A stretch of 64,000 nucleotides of DNA. It comes from Dehalococcoidia bacterium. GTDB lineage: Bacteria; Chloroflexota; Dehalococcoidia; DSTF01; JACRBR01. The position numbers and the translations under genes are program-made. Location of the stretch: contig JAKFYB010000008.1 of assembly GCA_021731085.1 (NCBI GenBank), forward strand, positions 1-64,000, given 5' to 3'. The stretch's first letter is position 1. Each line of letters opens with the position of its first letter. The notes under the pieces were generated by a model. That model saw nothing but the letters and a program-made list of their open reading frames with translations, searched no databases and had not been told where the DNA came from. Below are positions 38,014 to 47,445 of the stretch, one piece after another.

Positions 38014-38766
38014 ATGGATCGCCGGTCGTCAGTCGTCGGTCAGCGGTCGGACGCGGTGCAGGACATTCTCGAGCGCCTCGATGCCGCGTATGGCCATGAG
38101 CACTGGCACTGGATGCCGGAGCACGCTTCGCCGATGGAGATCATCGTCGGCGCGATCCTCGTCCAACACACGACGTGGCAAAATGCCGAGCGCGCGCTCC
38201 ACGCGATGCGGGACGTCGGCTTGCTCGACGCGAACGCAATCATCGTCGCGACGGACGCCACGCTGGTGGATGCAGTCCGCGTCAGTGGCACGCCCAACGT
38301 GAAGGCTCGCCGCCTGCGTGCGATCGCGCAGACGATAATTGGTGCCGGTGGCCTTGACGCAACGCTGGCGCTTCCGCTCGAAGACCTGCGGATCCTCCTG
38401 CTCGCAACGCACGGCGTTGGACGTGAGACCGCGGATGCAATCGCGCTTTACGCCTGCGCCAAGCGCACCTTCGTCATCGATGCGTACACGCGGCGCGTGT
38501 TTCGGCGCGTGGGCATCGGCCCTGAGCACGACGCCCACGAGGACTGGCGCGGGTTCCTCGAGAACGCGCTGCCGGATGCGGGTGTACGCACGTTCCAGCG
38601 GTATCACGCCTGGATCGTGCTTCACGCAAAGACGCTGTGCCGGACGCGTCCGCTCTGCGACCCGTGCCCACTCCTCGACGCCTGTGAGACCGGCCGCGCG
38701 AGCACTACACCTCACGCAGACGCCCGTCCTGCAGCATCAGTACACGCTGGGCGAACCGCTCGATGA
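38014..38766 (+). CDS. Endonuclease III-like HhH-GPD protein with FeS loop
   Basis: 'ILVQHTTWQNAERAL...LLATHGVGRETADAIALYACAKRTFVIDAYTRRVFRRVG...CRTRPLCDPCPLLDAC'. Confidence 0.9.
   Translation: MDRRSSVVGQRSDAVQDILERLDAAYGHEHWHWMPEHASPMEIIVGAILVQHTTWQNAERALHAMRDVGLLDANAIIVATDATLVDAVRVSGTPNVKARRLRAIAQTIIGAGGLDATLALPLEDLRILLLATHGVGRETADAIALYACAKRTFVIDAYTRRVFRRVGIGPEHDAHEDWRGFLENALPDAGVRTFQRYHAWIVLHAKTLCRTRPLCDPCPLLDACETGRASTTPHADARPAASVHAGRTAR
38023..38050. repeat. Heptamer-period repeat (CGGTCGT-type, 4 units)
   Basis: CGGTCGT CAGTCGT CGGTCAG CGGTCGG. Confidence 0.7.
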
Positions 38767-40465
38767 AGTAGCGATCGTGCGTGACGGCGAGCATCGCGCC
38801 GTCGTAGCTCTCGAGCGCCGACTCCAGCGCCTCGCGTGACGGGATGTCGAGGTGGTTTGTCGGCTCGTCGAGCACGAGGATGTTCGCGCCGGAGAGAACG
38901 AGCATCGCCAGCGACAGTCGGCGGCGTTCGCCGTAGCTCAGCGACGCGACCGGCGTGTGGGCTCCGTCGCCCTCGAACAAAAAGCGATGCAGGAAGCGGC
39001 GCGCCTCTGTCTCGGACAGCGGCGACGCGGCACGCAGGAGCGAGAGCGGCGTTTCGCCTGCGGCTGCATCGAGCGATTCCTCCTGGGGCAGGTAACCGAC
39101 GTTGGTCGTTGGGCTCAAACGCACGTCGCCACTCGATGCCACCCCTTCCCCGACGAGCACGCACAGGAGCGTCGTCTTGCCGCTGCCGTTGGCGCCGAGG
39201 ATGACGACGCGCTCGCCCCAGCCAATCTCGAGCGACGCGTTACTCAGCAATTCGCGTCCTTCGACGCGCAGCTTGAGTCCGTCAGCCGCGAGCATGCGAT
39301 CGCCGCCGCGCGTTGTCGGCGCCATCTCCGTCCGCAATCTGTATGACGGAGCCGTGGGCTTGTCGACGCGTTCCTCGGACGCGAGGTCGCGGGTCAGGCG
39401 CCGTCCAAGAACGACGGCCCGTCTCGCGACCTTCTTCGCCTTGCGCCGATAGAAGTCGTTCTGGGAAAGGTGCTCGCGTTTGGACGCGGTGTTCTTGATG
39501 TCGCTGATTTCTTGCTTCACGCGACGCTCGCGTTCGACCTGTCGCTTGTAATCCGCCCACTGCTGCTCGCGCCGGCGAAGCTTCTCCGCTGCCCAGTCGG
39601 TGTAGTTACCGGCGAACACCTCCGCGCGCCCGGTGCGGGCGTCGATCTCGATGATGCTTGTCGCGTGTTCATCGAGCAGCGCGCGGTCGTGCGAGACCAG
39701 CAGGATCGCCCCCGTGAACGACGCGATGCGATCGCCCAACCACTCGGCTGCAGCCATGTCGAGATTGTTCGTCGGTTCGTCGAGGAGCAGCACGGTCGGC
39801 TCGCCCGCGAAGGCATTGAGCACGGCGAGCTTCGTCTGCTCGCCGCCACTGAGGGCGCCCATGCGCTCATCCGGCCCGATGTCGCGTAGGCCCAACTCGC
39901 GCCACGACGCATCGAGATCCGGTGCGCCCGCGCTAGCGGCGGTTAGCGCTTCGTCGTATGTCGCCTGCGCTGCCTCGATCTCGCGCGGCGACGACGCAGC
40001 CGCGAGCGACTCCGCGGCTACGGCCAGCGTGTGCTCCGACGACCGGGCGCGCAGCAATGCAGGGAACACGTCGCGGACGGCGCGGTCAGTGGCGTGCGCG
40101 AAGCCTTGCCGGACGTAGGCGAGACGGCTACCGCTCCCGTACAGGACGGCTCCGGCGTCCGACGCCGTGACGCCTGCAAGCACATCGAGCAGCGTCGTCT
40201 TGCCGGCGCCGTTTGGCGCGACGATGCCCGCGCACTCGCCCGCGTTCACGACGAACGAGACGCCGTCGAGAACGAGACGGTCGCCGTAGCGCTTGGTGAT
40301 TTGACTTGCTTTCAACATAGAGTCCGACTTTCGTGCGCGCCCGTCGGGGAACGACAAGTAAGGCCACGAAACACAAAGTTCCGCAGCCGGGCGAATCGAG
40401 TTGGTTGTTGGAGGAACGCTGGAGAATGCGGACATCCGTCCGGCGCACCCGGGAACGCACCACAT
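38705..40465 (-). CDS. ABC-F family ATP-binding protein (likely start 40318, 'MLKASQITKRYG')
   Basis: Two Walker A ('GIVAPNGAGKTTLL', 'ILGANGSGKTTLL'), two signature/Walker B sites, no TM domain. Confidence 0.94.
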   Translation of the reverse strand: MWCVPGCAGRMSAFSSVPPTTNSIRPAAELCVSWPYLSFPDGRARKSDSMLKASQITKRYGDRLVLDGVSFVVNAGECAGIVAPNGAGKTTLLDVLAGVTASDAGAVLYGSGSRLAYVRQGFAHATDRAVRDVFPALLRARSSEHTLAVAAESLAAASSPREIEAAQATYDEALTAASAGAPDLDASWRELGLRDIGPDERMGALSGGEQTKLAVLNAFAGEPTVLLLDEPTNNLDMAAAEWLGDRIASFTGAILLVSHDRALLDEHATSIIEIDARTGRAEVFAGNYTDWAAEKLRRREQQWADYKRQVERERRVKQEISDIKNTASKREHLSQNDFYRRKAKKVARRAVVLGRRLTRDLASEERVDKPTAPSYRLRTEMAPTTRGGDRMLAADGLKLRVEGRELLSNASLEIGWGERVVILGANGSGKTTLLCVLVGEGVASSGDVRLSPTTNVGYLPQEESLDAAAGETPLSLLRAASPLSETEARRFLHRFLFEGDGAHTPVASLSYGERRRLSLAMLVLSGANILVLDEPTNHLDIPSREALESALESYDGAMLAVTHDRYFIERFAQRVLMLQDGRLREV

Positions 40466-40587
40466 GCCGCTCTAGCGGCTGTGTGCGTGTAACTCGCCCG
40501 GGTGTTTAGTCAGTCATCGGACTCCTGCGCTTGCTGACGCCAGTCTAGCGATCTCGGGCTACACGCCGCAATGCGCCAACTGTACCC

Positions 40588-40605
40588 GCGGAGCTTTAGC
40601 TCCGC
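40588..40605. repeat. Dispersed hairpin repeat GCGGAGCTTTAGCTCCGC
   Basis: Same family as 31011 and 41080. Confidence 0.65.
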
Positions 40606-40645
40606 CGCCCTCGACCACTAGACAACGGCACTCCGCGAACGAGAC

Positions 40646-43600
40646 CTAAACCTCAAGCGGCTCAATGCCGCGCGTCTTGGCGCCGTTCCGGACTGGCGAT
40701 TCAGTTAGAGGCTCCGCGCTGCCGCCCGGCCCCAACGCGTCGATGCCCGCCGCTCGCAGGTCGTCAGTCGCCGCGGCGTCGTCCAGCGTCAGTTCGAACT
40801 TGTCGCCGTCGTGTCCGTGGATGAACAGCCGTACTGTATCGCGCCCCGGGTGTTGGCGGATCAGTTCGATCAGCGCATCCAGCCGTTCGCGGTCGGCGTC
40901 GGAATCGTCGGACTCGTGGAGGACGAAACGCAGGGAGGTCGGTGGTGATTGGTTCTTCGTGACTGGGGCTTCGATGGTCGCGGATGCGGCGCCGTTTCCC
41001 GATGTGCCGTTCTTCGTCCCGTTGCCGTTCGATGTCGAAGGTGCCTTCTTCGGAGCACTGGGTGCGCTCGGTGACTGCGGCGGAGCTGAAGCTCCGCTAG
41101 TACTGGCCGTGGGCGCCGGTTCGGGCTGCATTTGCTGTTTGCTGTCTGCTGTTTGCTGTGCCCCGCCGGCTGACTGCTCTTTCGGGGCGGCGATCTGTAG
41201 TGGTGCGGCCACGCGCGCTACCGATACGCCGGCGTTGTCACGCACGGCCTTCGTCAGCCATGTCGGGATCGCGAACTGCTCGTGCGAGGTCGTGCCGTCG
41301 GCCGCCTGGACGAGCGAGACTTCGCGAACGGACGCCTGGAGGCGGTCGTTGCGTTCGCGGACACCGACGAGCATCAGCAGGATGTTGCCGGACGACCAGA
41401 TGTCGCGCGTCGGCTCGTACACGTCGGACCAGACGGTAACCTCTGCCGTGCCCGACAGATCTTCGATCATGACGGCTATGAACGGCTTACCCGCTTTCGT
41501 CGCGAGGTGGCGCACGCTCTGCACCATTCCGGCGATCACGACCTCGCGGCCATCGAGCTCTGGCGTAATCTCGCTCACGAGCGCTGAGACGTGTTGTGAC
41601 GTCGTCGCGGCGGCGGACGAGAACGGGTGCTCGGACACGTACACGCCGAGCAGTTCCTTCTCCCACGACAGCATCTCCGCCTTCGTGACGGCGGCGTCGA
41701 CCATCTCCAGTGCAGGTAATGGCGTCGCGACGTTGTCGCCGAACATATCGAACATCGTCGACTGGCCGGACTCCTTCAGCTTGAGTTCGCGCTGTGCCAG
41801 CGAGACGATGCGGTCGATGTTTGCGAGCAGTGTGCCTCGATCGCCGAGCGGATCGAGCGCGCCGGCCTTGATCAGCGATTCGAGCGCGCGCTTGTTCACG
41901 GCCTTGAGGTCGATGCGTTTGATGAAGTCCTCGATGTCGGTGAACGCGCCACCTTCGTGGCGTGCCGTCACGATGCCCTCAGCCGCAGCGTGGCCGACGT
42001 TCTTTACAGTCCCGAGGCCGAAGCGGATCACCGGACCTGTCGCGACGGTAAGTTGCCGGCTGTCCGCCGTTGCGTCGCCACCTTTCGCTGGCGTTTCGCT
42101 GATCAGCGCGAAACCCAGTTCGCTTGAGTTGATGTCCGGCGGCAGCACCTCGATGCCGAGCCGGACGCACTCGGCGACGGCTTCGGCGATGCGTTCGTGC
42201 GCGCCGGCCGCGCTGAGGACCGCAGTGAGGTATTCGTGCGGGTAGTTCGCCTTCAGGTAGGCCGTCTGGTACGCGATCGTCCCGTACACAGCTGAGTGTG
42301 CTTTATTGAACGCGTACCCCGCGAAGGGCTCGATGAGTTGGAAGATCGCGGTCGCGTCGGCTTCGCTGTAGCCGTTCTTGATCGATGCGGCGACGAACTT
42401 CTCGCCCTCCGCCCGCATCGCCTCAGCGACCTTCTTCGACATCGCTTTGCGGATCGCGTCGCCGTCCTTGAGCGAGTAGCCGGCGATCTTCTGCATGACC
42501 ATCAGCACCTGGTCCTGGTATGTAATCACGCCGTACGTCTCGTCGAGGATCTCCGCCAGATCGGGGTGCGGGTACTTGATTTGCGAACGGTCATGCTTGG
42601 CGCGGCAGAAGCTGCCGATGTGCTGCATCGGACCCGGGCGGTAGAGCGCGACGAGCGCCATCAGTTCGGCGGTGTTGTCGGGGCGAAGCTCTGTGATCGC
42701 GCGCCGCATGCCCGGCGACTCCAGTTGGAACACACCGAACGTCTCCCCGCGCGACAGCATCTCCATCGTGCGCGCGTCGCCGTCTTCGAGTGTCTGCAGG
42801 TCGATACGGACGCCGTGCGTCCGCTCGATGATGTCGACTGCCTCGCCGAGGATGGTGAGGTTCGCGAGGCCGAGGAAGTCCATCTTCAGCAGGCCGATCT
42901 CGGCGACCTGCGCCATCGCGTATTGCGTCGTCGGGATGAGCGAGCCTTCGTTCTTGCCCGTCGGACGCTGCAGCGGCACATGCTCGGCCAGTGGCTCGCG
43001 CGAGATGACGACGCCGGCGGCGTGCGTGCTGGCGTGGCGGGCGACGCCTTCCATGCGCTTAGCCGTATCGACGAGCTCGCGCACCTGGTTGTCGGTCTCG
43101 TACAGCGTCGCCAACTCCGGCGACTCCACCAGCGCCTTGTCGAGCGTCATGTCGAGAGCGTTCGGTACAACACGCGCGACGCGGTCGACATCGCCGTACG
43201 ACATACCAAGCGCGCGGCCGACATCGCGGACAGCGGCTTTCGCCTTCATCGTCCCGAAGGTGATGATCTGCGCGACGTGATCGTGGCCATATTTCTCGGC
43301 GACGTACTGGATCACCTCGTCGCGGCGGTTGTCGGGGATGTCGAGGTCGACGTCGGGTGGGTCCTTGCGCTCGTCGTGCAGGAAGCGCTCGAAGACGAGG
43401 CGGTGCGCGAGCGGGTCGATGAACGTGACGTCGAGCGCATACAGGATGATGCTCGCCGCCGCCGAACCTCGCACGCCCAACATGATGCCGGCCCGCTTGC
43501 AGAACTCGGCGATGTCATGCACGACAAGAAAGTAGTTGGTGTAGCGGGTCGTCTCGACGACGTCGAGTTCGTACTGCAGCCGATCCCTTACAGCATCGTC

Positions 43601-44557
43601 GGCGAACGGATACTTGCGATTGAGGCCCTCGCGCGAGAGATGCGTCAGGTAGCTGTGCGGCGTGTACTTCGGCGGAATCTCTGGCTCCGGCAGGTGCAGG
43701 CGCCCGAACTCTAACTCCAGGTCGCACTGATCGGCCACAAGCTGCGTGTTCGTGACGGCCTCGGGCATTTCGGGGAAGGCGTCTAGCATTTCCTGCTCTG
43801 ACTTCACGTAGTAGCCGTGGTCGTTCATCTTCAACCCGCGCTTCGGGTCGTTGACGACGCTGTTCGTGCCGATGCACAGCAGCACATCGTGAATGCTGTG
43901 GTCTTCGGGCGCCGTGTAGTGCGAGTCGTTGGTCGCGACGAGCGGGATCTTCATCTTCTTCGAAACGCCCTGCAGTCCCTTGAGGACGCGTGCGCACTCG
44001 GCGTTGATCTCCGGCTCGTCGTGCTTCATCACCTCAAGGTAGAAGTCGTCGAAGACGTCCTTGAAGAAACCCGCTAGCTTCAGCGCGTCGTCCGCGCGCT
44101 CCTCCGACAGCATCCGGTGCATCTCGCCCGATGGGCAGCCGCTGAGGGCAATGATGCCCTTGCCGTACTCGGCGAGCAGCTCTTTGTCCATGCGCGGCTT
44201 GTAGTAGAAGCCCTCGAGGTGCGCCTTCGAGCTGAGCTGGATGAGGTTCCTGTACCCCTGCTCGTTCTTCGCCAGCAGCGTCAGGTGGAAGTACTCATTG
44301 CCGCGCGTGCCCGACTTCTTCGTGCGCGACTCAGGCGCTATATACGCCTCCATCCCGATGATCGGCTTGATGCCGCGGGCGCGCGCCTCCTTGTAGAAGT
44401 CGATGGCGCCGTACATGGCACCATGGTCGGTCATGGCCACCGACTGCTGCCCCAACATGGCGACGCGATCCATCACATCCGGGATGCGCGAGAGGCCATC
44501 GAGCAGGCTGAACTCGGTGTGAAGGTGCAGGTGGGTGAACATTTGTGCGACTCTCAC
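40646..44557 (-). CDS. dnaE: DNA polymerase III alpha subunit (likely start 44542)
   Basis: 'MFTHLHLHTEFSLLDGLSRI...AMTDHGAMYGAIDFYKEARARGIKPIIGMEAY' PHP domain; 'DPPDVDLDIPDNRRDEVIQYV' catalytic region. Confidence 0.98.
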   Translation of the reverse strand: MRVAQMFTHLHLHTEFSLLDGLSRIPDVMDRVAMLGQQSVAMTDHGAMYGAIDFYKEARARGIKPIIGMEAYIAPESRTKKSGTRGNEYFHLTLLAKNEQGYRNLIQLSSKAHLEGFYYKPRMDKELLAEYGKGIIALSGCPSGEMHRMLSEERADDALKLAGFFKDVFDDFYLEVMKHDEPEINAECARVLKGLQGVSKKMKIPLVATNDSHYTAPEDHSIHDVLLCIGTNSVVNDPKRGLKMNDHGYYVKSEQEMLDAFPEMPEAVTNTQLVADQCDLELEFGRLHLPEPEIPPKYTPHSYLTHLSREGLNRKYPFADDAVRDRLQYELDVVETTRYTNYFLVVHDIAEFCKRAGIMLGVRGSAAASIILYALDVTFIDPLAHRLVFERFLHDERKDPPDVDLDIPDNRRDEVIQYVAEKYGHDHVAQIITFGTMKAKAAVRDVGRALGMSYGDVDRVARVVPNALDMTLDKALVESPELATLYETDNQVRELVDTAKRMEGVARHASTHAAGVVISREPLAEHVPLQRPTGKNEGSLIPTTQYAMAQVAEIGLLKMDFLGLANLTILGEAVDIIERTHGVRIDLQTLEDGDARTMEMLSRGETFGVFQLESPGMRRAITELRPDNTAELMALVALYRPGPMQHIGSFCRAKHDRSQIKYPHPDLAEILDETYGVITYQDQVLMVMQKIAGYSLKDGDAIRKAMSKKVAEAMRAEGEKFVAASIKNGYSEADATAIFQLIEPFAGYAFNKAHSAVYGTIAYQTAYLKANYPHEYLTAVLSAAGAHERIAEAVAECVRLGIEVLPPDINSSELGFALISETPAKGGDATADSRQLTVATGPVIRFGLGTVKNVGHAAAEGIVTARHEGGAFTDIEDFIKRIDLKAVNKRALESLIKAGALDPLGDRGTLLANIDRIVSLAQRELKLKESGQSTMFDMFGDNVATPLPALEMVDAAVTKAEMLSWEKELLGVYVSEHPFSSAAATTSQHVSALVSEITPELDGREVVIAGMVQSVRHLATKAGKPFIAVMIEDLSGTAEVTVWSDVYEPTRDIWSSGNILLMLVGVRERNDRLQASVREVSLVQAADGTTSHEQFAIPTWLTKAVRDNAGVSVARVAAPLQIAAPKEQSAGGAQQTADSKQQMQPEPAPTASTSGASAPPQSPSAPSAPKKAPSTSNGNGTKNGTSGNGAASATIEAPVTKNQSPPTSLRFVLHESDDSDADRERLDALIELIRQHPGRDTVRLFIHGHDGDKFELTLDDAAATDDLRAAGIDALGPGGSAEPLTESPVRNGAKTRGIEPLEV
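41080..41097. repeat. Dispersed hairpin repeat inside dnaE linker (GCGGAGCTGAAGCTCCGC)
   Basis: Exact match to the intergenic hairpin at 31011-31028. Confidence 0.75.
41131..41158. repeat. Heptamer-period repeat inside dnaE (TTTGCTG x4)
   Basis: TTTGCTG TTTGCTG TCTGCTG TTTGCTG. Confidence 0.8.
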
Positions 44558-44760
44558 CGCACTCTAACAAACCCGATCCGTGAGTGTAGGGTGCTTATGT
44601 TGTGGTGGGCGACGAATCGCACTCTCTGTCACTCAGAGCGAAGCGAAGAGTCTACGCCGGTCGCGACGATCGCTTGTGAGGCAGCGCCAATGCAGGGAAG
44701 TTCCTGCGAAGCTTAGCTCGGCCGCGCTGTTCGTAAGTCAGCGGGCCTGCACGCGTACCG

Positions 44761-45624
44761 ATGCTTACACTTTTCCCGATGCCCGAAGACTCACCGCTGA
44801 CGAAGATCGCCGCCGAGCTCAATCTCACCGTCGTCCGCCAACTCGACGGCGGTGTCTGGGGTGCGCACCTCGTCACGGGCGCGGACGGCACAGAGCTCGT
44901 CCTCAAGACGATGCCGACGGAGATGTGGCCCAACGTCTTTGCGCTCGGCGCATCGCTGGCCAACCGCCTCCGCGTCACCGGGTACCCCGCGCCGGAGTAC
45001 GTCGACACGGGCGCAGGGTACGGCGCGACGTGGTCACTCCAACGTGTCCTCCCCGGCGAGATCCCGGACGTGATGAGCGAATCGCACATGCGCCAACTGC
45101 TCGCACTCCTCGACCGCCACAACGGCGCAGTCCCAGAGGGCGGCGGCGCATGGCTCGCGCACCAGATGCCATACCTCCAGATGTCGCTGAAGACCATCCT
45201 GACGACGGAGATCACGCGCGACATCGCGACGGAACTCGCGGAGGTGCTCGAACGGGCGGACGATGTGGCGCTCCTCGACAACGGCGTTGTCCACAACGAC
45301 TTCCACCACCGCAACTTCCTCGCGATCGGAGACGACGTGAGCGCCGTGTTCGACTGGGAGTTCGCGAACATCGGTGACTGGCGCTACGATCTCGCAACGC
45401 TCGCGTTCTGGTCCGTGCTCCAGCCCGACGGCATCCCGGCGCCCGTCGCGAAGCTCGCCGTCGACCGCATGCACGAGGTGTCGCCGTCCGACGTGCTAGC
45501 GCTCCTCTCCGCCGTACGAACGATCACACAGCTCGACTTCGATGCGCGCAACAACCCGCAGTTTTTACCGCGGCTTATGCTTGGTATCGAATCAAACGTC
45601 GCGCCGTGGTGGCGCAGGCTATGA
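44761..45624 (+). CDS. APH-family phosphotransferase
   Basis: 'LLDNGVVHNDFHHRNFLAIGDDVSAVFDWEFANIGDWRYDLATLAFW'. Confidence 0.92.
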   Translation: MLTLFPMPEDSPLTKIAAELNLTVVRQLDGGVWGAHLVTGADGTELVLKTMPTEMWPNVFALGASLANRLRVTGYPAPEYVDTGAGYGATWSLQRVLPGEIPDVMSESHMRQLLALLDRHNGAVPEGGGAWLAHQMPYLQMSLKTILTTEITRDIATELAEVLERADDVALLDNGVVHNDFHHRNFLAIGDDVSAVFDWEFANIGDWRYDLATLAFWSVLQPDGIPAPVAKLAVDRMHEVSPSDVLALLSAVRTITQLDFDARNNPQFLPRLMLGIESNVAPWWRRL

Positions 45625-45634
45625 AGGGCGACAC

Positions 45635-46600
45635 ATGAAAGCCATCTACAACGAGCGATACGGTCCTTTGGAGGCGCTGCGGTTGCAGGATCTGGAACGG
45701 CCCACCATCGGCGCGACCGATGTCCTCGTCCGTGTGCGGGCTGCTGGCCTCCACATTGGCGATTGTTTCGCTGTGCGAGGCGCTCCGTGGGGCATGCGCG
45801 TCGCCACCGGCCTGCTCAAGCCGAAGAACGGCGTGCCGGGATTCGATGTCGCGGGCGTTGTCGAGACCGTCGGCAGCGGCGTAACGCGATTCAAGCTAGG
45901 CAACGAAGTCTTCGGCGCTTGCGAAGGCTCTTGCGCTGAGTTCGCAGCCGTCTCGCAAGACACGCTCGCACTGAAGCCTGCGAACCTCAGCTTCGAGGAA
46001 GCGGCGGCGCTGCCCACGTCCGCGCTGGCTGCGTTGCATGGGCTGCGCGACGCCGCGAAGGTGCAGCCTGGTCAGAAGGTGCTCATCAACGGCGCCTCGG
46101 GCGGTATCGGCACGTTTGCAGTGCAGATCGCGAAGTCGATGGGCGCGCACGTGACCGGCGTCTGCGGCACAACAAACATCGACCTTGTGCGATCGCTCGG
46201 CGCGGACGACGTCATCGACTATGCGCAGGAGGACTTCACGCTGCGCGGTCCCGTGTATGACGTGATCCTCGACAACATCGAGAATCGCTCACTCTCAGAC
46301 ATCCGGCGCGCGCTCACGCCCAAAGGCACACTGCTCTGCAACAGCGGCACGGGCGCCACCGGCCCCGCGATGCTGATCCGTCTTGCGAAGCCGATCGTGA
46401 TCTCGCCGTTCGTCGGCCACAACCTGCGTCGCTATCTCTCGACGCCGAAGCACGACGACCTCGTAGTGCTCAAGGATCTCGTCGAATCAGGGAAGGTGCG
46501 GCCACTGATCGACCGGACGTTCCCGCTGAGCGAGACCGTGGCCGCGCTCCAATACATCGATCAAGGGCACGCGCGCGGGAAGGTTGTCGTAGCCGTCTGA
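45635..46600 (+). CDS. Zinc-type alcohol dehydrogenase / quinone oxidoreductase-like MDR protein
   Basis: 'MKAIYNERYGPLEALRLQDLERP...GNEVFGACEGSCAEFAAV...VLINGASGGIGTFAVQIAKSMGAHVTGVC'; start refined within ORF 45542. Confidence 0.93.
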   Translation: MKAIYNERYGPLEALRLQDLERPTIGATDVLVRVRAAGLHIGDCFAVRGAPWGMRVATGLLKPKNGVPGFDVAGVVETVGSGVTRFKLGNEVFGACEGSCAEFAAVSQDTLALKPANLSFEEAAALPTSALAALHGLRDAAKVQPGQKVLINGASGGIGTFAVQIAKSMGAHVTGVCGTTNIDLVRSLGADDVIDYAQEDFTLRGPVYDVILDNIENRSLSDIRRALTPKGTLLCNSGTGATGPAMLIRLAKPIVISPFVGHNLRRYLSTPKHDDLVVLKDLVESGKVRPLIDRTFPLSETVAALQYIDQGHARGKVVVAV

Positions 46601-46620
46601 GTGCGATCTGGTGAGAGGCG

Positions 46621-47445
46621 TCAGACTCTAGGCTCTAGCCACGCCTCCAGATCCGCCATCACGACCGGATGCTCGGGCTCGTTGAAGATCTCGTGGTACA
46701 GGCCCGGATACAGCTTCAGCGTCTTGTCCGGCGACGACACGGTCTCGAACAGCGCTTCGCTGCGTGGTCCGTCGCCCAGCGGCGAGTCCGCGCCGGCCAT
46801 GATGATGACGGGCATCGTGATCGCGCGCGCCAGCGATGCCAACTGCTCGCGCGTCTCTTTCGATGCGGCGGCGCGCCCGGGCGGCGGCGAGCCGTGGTAG
46901 ACCAGCGGGTCGTCGCGATACGCCTGCACGACGGCCGGATCGCGCGAGACCGTCGCGGCGAGGTCCGGGTTTTGCGGCATCGGCGGCGTCTTGTCCGTCG
47001 CTAGTCCGCCACCGGAAATGATCAGGCCGTCGAAGTCGCGCTGGTGCGCGGGCGCGTAGGCGATCGCGATCATCGCCCCCATGCTGTGGCCGAGCAGGAA
47101 GTGGCGCCCATCTGGCCGCTCCATTCGGACGATCTGCCGGTAAGTCTCCAGATCAACCAGGTAGTCCGTGAAGCTGTCAATGTGCACGCGCTCGCCGTCG
47201 CTCTTGCCGTGCCCGCGATGGTCGAGCGCGTAGATCGCGTACCCGCGCGGCACGAACCAGTCGACGAGATTGCCGTAGCGCCCCGAATGCTCGCCATATC
47301 CGTGCACAAGCAGGATCGTCGCCCGCGGCTCGCCGTCCGGCAGCCACACCTGCGTGTAGATGTTGAGGCCACCAAGGCCGGTGAAGTTGCCCTCGATGTG
47401 TGTCATGGAGGCGTCACCGGAGCGTCCGGAAGAACGCGCGCACAT
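46621..47445 (-). CDS. Monoacylglycerol lipase-like alpha/beta hydrolase (likely start 47406)
   Basis: 'ILLVHGYGEHSGRYGNLVDWFVPRGYAIYALDHRGHGKSDGERVHIDSF...FLLGHSMGAMIAIAYA'. Confidence 0.93.
   Translation of the reverse strand: MCARSSGRSGDASMTHIEGNFTGLGGLNIYTQVWLPDGEPRATILLVHGYGEHSGRYGNLVDWFVPRGYAIYALDHRGHGKSDGERVHIDSFTDYLVDLETYRQIVRMERPDGRHFLLGHSMGAMIAIAYAPAHQRDFDGLIISGGGLATDKTPPMPQNPDLAATVSRDPAVVQAYRDDPLVYHGSPPPGRAAASKETREQLASLARAITMPVIIMAGADSPLGDGPRSEALFETVSSPDKTLKLYPGLYHEIFNEPEHPVVMADLEAWLEPRV

Noticed and set aside
42296-43714. 472-aa + strand ORF opposite dnaE
   Set aside because: Antisense shadow of dnaE; biased composition (VDDVDC.., R/H-rich), no domain recognised.
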